A stretch of DNA of 64,000 nucleotides, from positions 66,614,456 through 66,678,455 of the forward strand of contig JARZZO010000001.1 in the NCBI GenBank assembly GCA_030544215.1. The letters are read 5' to 3'. Both the position numbers and the translations under genes were made by a program. Under the pieces are notes generated by a model. It had not been told where the DNA came from, did no database searches, and saw only the letters and a list, made by a program, of their open reading frames with translations. Shown piece after piece: positions 59,257 to 64,000 of the stretch (position 1 is its first letter; the number at the start of each line of letters is the position of its first letter). This DNA is from Zantedeschia hybrid cultivar. Lineage: Eukaryota > Streptophyta > Magnoliopsida > Alismatales > Araceae.

Positions 59257-61472
59257 ATGGCAGTAGAAAAAATGAGCGGAGTGAGCAGGGGAGGGAGCTC
59301 CGGGGGAGCTTCAGCTGGGAAAGTGGAAGGTTGGATTGCAGTTCAGGGTAAGGGTCTTCGCAGCTCTGTTCTTCGGAGGACTCCGGTTGAGGGCAGGCTT
59401 CCGGTAGAAAGTGATGTGTGCATTCGCTGCTTGGGGAAGGGTCATCATGCGGTTGTGTGTAGAGAACCTGTCCGGTGCCTCCATTGCAGAGGAGTAGGCC
59501 ATAGAAGGAGACACTGTCCTTCTCTTCGCCAACCTATCAGAAGACCAGAGGGGAGCGACAGGCAGAAACAGTCGACCAGTGGACAGAATGTTGCTTCTGG
59601 TGGAGCGAACAGTCTGAAAGTCCTCCCTGGCGTGGTGGAAATTCCTTGGTCACCTGAAGTTGAACCAGCTAAGAGAGTACTAGAGAGCTGTGTCGTTGTC
59701 TCATTCCGAGAGAGCTGTAAGGAGCAAGCTGTAGATTATGAGGAGGTGAGGAAAGTATGCAGAAACTCTGGCCTGATATCAAGTATTGGTGCATTCGTAG
59801 AATTGATATCTGCTCTTTTCTTGTAAGAACAGACTCAAAGTCGTGGAAAAGCTCTGTCTGCTCTAGTGGAAGGATGGAGGTGAAGGAAGGAGTTTTCACT
59901 TACTTTTCACCTTGGAAGGTTGATGTTGGTACTGTCCCAGCAGAGAATGGTATCGAAGTGTGGTGTAAACTTATTGGGGTGCCCCTTCATCTATGGAACA
60001 TTAATTCGTTCCAAGCTATTTGTTCCAAGTTCGGGAGGCTTAGAGAAGTAGATGGCAAGAGGCTCAGAGGGGATAACCTTTCTTTTGCTCGGGTTAAAGT
60101 ATCCATTGATCAGACTGAAGATATTCCTGATAAGATCAAGATATCGACGGTGGGTGCTGCATTTTGGGTACGCATTGAGAAGGAAATCACTGGCTTGGTT
60201 GAACAGCCTGAGCGAGATTGGTCCTGGGCGGATGTGGTGTGTGAGTACAGAAGATACAGACAGATCAAAGATGGCAGTGCTGGAACAGGGGAGCCGGTTT
60301 GCGTCTATCCTTTTGTTCTTGAGGATTCTGGGACCGAGTCTGAGTACGTCCCTAAGTTGACGAACTCAGTTGAACTGAGTCAAATGGAAGCGAAGAGCCA
60401 GGCAGATTTAGGAAGAAGCATTCATGGTTGCAGAGGTCCTAGGCCCCATGAGGGTAAAGGAGTTCTTGGGGAGGTCCCAGATTCCTCGAACGGCAGGACT
60501 GAACAGTTTATTGCTATTGGGGATGGTGTAAACCTCTTAAAAGGTTAGGATAAGGCCCACTATGGTGGTCTCGAGGTGAGTTTGACGAAGGCCATCCAAG
60601 GGTGTGGCGGTCGTGGGGTGTCGGGTGAAGAAGATGAACAGGTTCGGGGTCGGGTTTTGGACCCAGTTTTGGCTGGGGATCCGATTCTTTACGATCCGTT
60701 CATTTTGGATCTTGACTTATCTGTAAACCGGGATCATACTGGACCAGCTCAGGCACCTGTTGTTAACCCGACCTTGAACCGTCGTCATCTTCCCCGAGCG
60801 TCTGTTAGTGAAGCCAAGAAAGGAAAACAAAGTATCGGTTGGGAGCCTTCTCCGATCAACGGAGAGAGATTTTCTCCCTCAACTACTCTGGTTTGTAAAG
60901 CCCCCTCATTGGGGATTGGCCAGGTGGATCGAATGATGATGTGGAATGCGGAGGAGAGACTAGAGTTAAGTGATGGTCAGCCGGTATCCTTCAGTCATCC
61001 TGCAGGGGAAGCATGGGTTTGTGATAATATGGAAGGGGCTAGGCAAATAGAAGATGGGCTACATGTTTCGGCTGCCATCCAGGATGTTATGGAAGAAGAG
61101 AGTTTAAAAGATGTGAGAAGTGCAAGGAAGTTGCAGGAAGATACGCTGAGTGCCCAGATCGTGCCTTATGTTGCTAGTGATGTGCCGTTGGCAATACAAA
61201 AGGTTACTGACGAAGATGATTGGATGAATGAAATTATTATGTTGGGTCAATGTATTGGTGTATCCTTTGCAGGAAGGGAGGTTATGGTTTTAAGTTTTCT
61301 TAAGAAATTGAGAAGGTATGATGCTTTACATCATTCAACCAAGAGGAATGGGACGGGTGGAGGAATAAAAATAGGGAAGAGAGAAGTTAATTTCGTGAAA
61401 AATAATGAAATTGTGGACACTCTAAGAGGGAAGAAGCTCAAGGAGGAGGGGAAGGTTACTGTTTCACCATGA
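59257..61472 (+). pseudogene. LINE ORF1: CCHC nucleic-acid-binding protein (one frameshift, one TAG)
   Basis: Nucleic-acid chaperone component of the element. Two perfect CCHC knuckles lie at residues 55-68 (CIRCLGKGHHAVVC) and 74-87 (CLHCRGVGHRRRHC), nucleotides 59419-59517. A DUF4283-like RNA-binding core follows in another frame from about 59780: YFSPWKVDVGTVPAENGIEV, then WCKLIGVPLHLWNINSFQAI. The frame switch lies between about 59700 and 59826. A TAG at 60546-60548 interrupts before the long hydrophilic C-terminal part, which ends at TGA 61470-61472. In many plant LINEs the DUF4283 core precedes the knuckles; here the knuckles come first. ORF1 as it stands cannot be made in one piece. 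Confidence 0.72.
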
Positions 61473-64000
61473 ATCTGGTTTCGTGGAATATCAGAGGACT
61501 CAATGGGAAGTGTAAGGTGAGAGCTGTGAAAGACCTGGTGCAATCTCTCCAGCTGGACTGTCTCTGCCTACAGGAGACTAAAATGCTTAGTCTGGATAAA
61601 CACGTTACAGATAGTTTGAGTGGGTCGATGCTGAATGAGGCTGTTGTTCTCCCTGCAGATGGAGCTAAAGGAGGATAGGTGATATTATGCAATGGTAATA
61701 AGTTTGAAGGTAAAATATGTGATATGGGCACATTCAGCATCTCGGTATCCTTTACCTGCAAGAACAGAAGATCTAATAATGATAGCTAGGTTATTACATC
61801 AGTGTATGGTCTTCACACTAATCAGCAGAGGGACTCTTTTTTTAAAGAATTGTATAGACTGCACACTATGTTTACAGAAGCCTGGTGCATCTTGGGGGAC
61901 TTTAACTGTGTAAGGTACCCTTGGGAAAGGTCTGGGAGACAGAAATGGAGTAAGGACATGGAAATCTTCAATCAGTGGATTAGGGAGGTCAAGCTAATGG
62001 ATATGGTAATACCGAACAGAAAATTCACATGGTATAATTTACAACAGGTCAGCATTCAGTCAAGACTCGATAGAGTATTGATTTCTTCATACTGGTTCAG
62101 GAGATTCCCCTTGTCAAATGTTAAAGGGCTCTGTAGATCTGTTTCAGACCACATTCCTTTGCACCTTAGGATGGATGACAAGAAGATAGGTTTCAGAATT
62201 TTCAGATATGAGCTTAAGTGGCAAAAGGAAGTTGGATTCAATGATTTGGTGAGAGATTGGTGGAATCAAGCACCGAGGGCAGCTTCTGCAATTCAGAATC
62301 TTCAGGGTAAACTTAAATGGACCAGGAAATGTATGAAACAATGGGCGAAGCAAAAATTTGGAAGGGTTTCAGCAGAGAGGCAGATAATGAAAATCAAAAT
62401 TGAAGAATTGGATTTGAAAAGTGAGTCTGTTGACTTATCTACCCAAGAAGTGTATTCTTTGAGGGAACTCAAGAAATCTTATAATGAAGAGCTGCTGAAG
62501 GAAGAAATCGGTTGGAAACAGAGGGCGAAGGAACACTGGCTAAGGGAAGGAGATAAAAACACTTCTTTCTTTCATGCAGTGGCTAGTGCCAAAAAAAGAT
62601 ATCTGGCTATTGATCATATTAAAGAAAATGAAGTTGTCATTGAGGAACCTGAGGAAATTAAGACCAGGTTTGTTGCCTTTTACAAGAATCTTTTCTCGGA
62701 AGACCACCCATTCAGGCCCCATCTACAAGATGGGTTGCTAACTATGTTAGAAGCTGCTAATGCTGAACAGTTGTGTGAATCTTTTTCAGAAGATGAAGTC
62801 AAATCAGTAATCTTTAGTATGGATCCCAATAAAGCTCCGGGTCCTCATGGTTTCTCCCTTGGATTCTACCAATTTTTTTGGGATACTATCAAGGTAGATG
62901 TGGTTAACTTTGTCCAAGAGTTCTATGATAGGCCGGAAGGGATTAAACTTGTTAATTCCACATATATTGTCCTAATTCCGAAATCAGAAGGAGCTGATAG
63001 AATGGTTGATTTTCGGCCTATTAGTTTACTCAACGGGTGTTATAAAATCATCACTAAGATTTTAACAACCCGGCTTAAGAAGGTTATCCATAAGCTAGTG
63101 GGGATTAATCAGTCAGCTTTTTTGCAAGGAAGATTCATCCTGGACAATTATATGGCTGCTTATGAAGCCATTCACCACTACAAGAATAGGCACAAGCAAG
63201 GTGTGATGTTAAAGCTTGATTTTGAGAAGGCCTACGACACAATCAATTGGAATTGTCTTCTTAAATCCATGCAGCTCATGGGATTCAATGCTAAATGGAT
63301 AAGATGGGTAAGGTGTTGCATCTCCTCCTCCAAATTCTCGGTGTTGATTAATAGAGAGCCATGTGATTTTTTTAACAGTTCTAGAGGATTAAGGCAGGGA
63401 GATCCTTTGTCTCCTTTCCTTTTTCTGCTTATTGGACAGATTTTGAGCTCCCTTTGGGATAGTGCAGCTCAACAGGGTTTGGTGGAAGGGTTCAAGATTG
63501 GTAGAAGCCATATTCATTTATCTCACCTTCAGTTTGCAGATGATACCCTCATGTTTACATCTGGAAGTATTGAGGACATTCATAATATCAAAAGTTTGTT
63601 AATTTTGGTGGAAGTCATTACGGGCTCGAGAATCAATTATGAGAAATCTAAAATTGTTGGTCTGAATATTCCTCAGCAAAGACTATAGGAAATTGCAAAT
63701 TCTTTAAAGTGCAGAGTCAACAACTTCCCTATCAAATATTTGGGTCTGCCCTTATCGAATGGTGTCATTAGGATCAAGGATTGGGATGGTCTCATAAAGA
63801 AATTTGAGAGTAGATTGAAAGGATGGAAGGGTAGCTTTCTTTCAGGAGGAGGAAGATTGATCCTATCCAAGTCGGTTCTTTCTTCATTGGCTTTATATTA
63901 TGCTTCTGTTATGAAGATCCCTAGAACCGTGGAAAAGATTATTGAATCAGCTAGGACATCCTTTTTTTGGGCAGGAGGGAAAAGGGAAAAGAAAGGTATG
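61469..64000 (+). pseudogene. LINE ORF2: AP endonuclease and reverse transcriptase, three in-frame TAG codons
   Basis: One reading frame runs from ATG 61469 to the window end (about 844 codons) with no frameshift, interrupted only by TAG at 61676, 61787 and 63686. Endonuclease motifs are MNLVSWNIRGLNG, LCLQETK, WCILGDFNCVRYPWERSG, SRLDRVLIS and SDHIPL. Reverse-transcriptase motifs are NKAPGPHGFS (near 62830), FRPISLLNGCYK, VMLKLDFEKAYDTINW (first catalytic Asp), GLRQGDPLSPFLF and LQFADDTLMF (FADD at 63533-63544). YLGLPLS follows near 63740. All catalytic residues are present. The first TAG follows GAKGG, where plant LINEs usually have GGW, and the second follows NDS before VITSVYG, where W is usual. 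The zinc-binding tail lies beyond the window. Confidence 0.87.

Larger units (their letters stand above)
59250..64000 (+). mobile_element. L1-type LINE, comparatively young, truncated by window edge
   Basis: Two overlapping-order ORFs in standard L1 arrangement, ORF1 59257-61472 and ORF2 from 61469 past the end. Frame is almost entirely preserved: one frameshift and one stop in ORF1, three stops in ORF2. No close relative appears elsewhere in the window; the LINE at 29690 is from the same broad group but far more decayed. The 5' end is approximate and the 3' end with any target duplication is outside. Confidence 0.88.

Noticed and set aside
1..64000. A new multi-gene system or biosynthetic cluster
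   Set aside because: The host genes are unrelated housekeeping or regulatory genes on different strands, separated by retroelements. Nothing in spacing or content links them.

Overview
This is nuclear DNA from a flowering plant. The host genes are spliced with long, AT-rich introns full of retrotransposon debris, and one intronless PPR gene is extremely GC-rich, with C or G at most third codon positions. That compositional contrast is common in monocots, but I cannot name the species.

Layout. (1) 1-7.7 kb, + strand: the last four exons of a UDP-glucose 4-epimerase gene. Its introns hold a LINE 3' fragment, an Au-type SINE with a perfect 9-bp target duplication, and a reversed RTE-type LINE. 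(2) 9.4-10.3 kb: foldback and MITE-like repeats. (3) 10.4-11.6 kb, +: an intronless P-class PPR gene, followed by a 55-bp tandem array and a LINE tail. (4) 16.76-20.1 kb, -: a complete gamma-type phosphatidylinositol 4-kinase with two ubiquitin-like domains, two coding exons and probably a 5'UTR intron. (5) 20.4-27.3 kb: AT-rich intergenic DNA with a 335-bp tandem duplication and old repeats. (6) 27.6-41.1 kb, -: a complete SINA/SINAT-type RING E3 ligase gene of three exons. Its first intron is about 11.5 kb, interrupts the RING domain and contains a decayed L1-type LINE, a 5'-truncated L1 insertion and two RTE-type fragments. (7) 41.5-54 kb: a repeat-rich gene desert with solo LTRs, tRNA-derived SINEs and MITEs. 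(8) 54.6-56.5 kb, -: two exons of a gene I do not recognise. (9) 56.9-58.9 kb: LINE fragments. (10) 59.25-64 kb, +: a relatively young L1-type LINE running off the right edge. Its ORF1 has two CCHC knuckles and is joined to ORF2 by an ATGA stop/start overlap.

The host genes have housekeeping or regulatory roles (nucleotide-sugar conversion, organelle RNA processing, a phosphoinositide-kinase family member, ubiquitin ligation) and are not a functional cluster. The most informative content is the retrotransposon record: several insertions can be delimited to the base by target-site duplications. I found no CRISPR array, no bona fide tRNA or rRNA gene, no biosynthetic cluster, and nothing I would call a new biological system.
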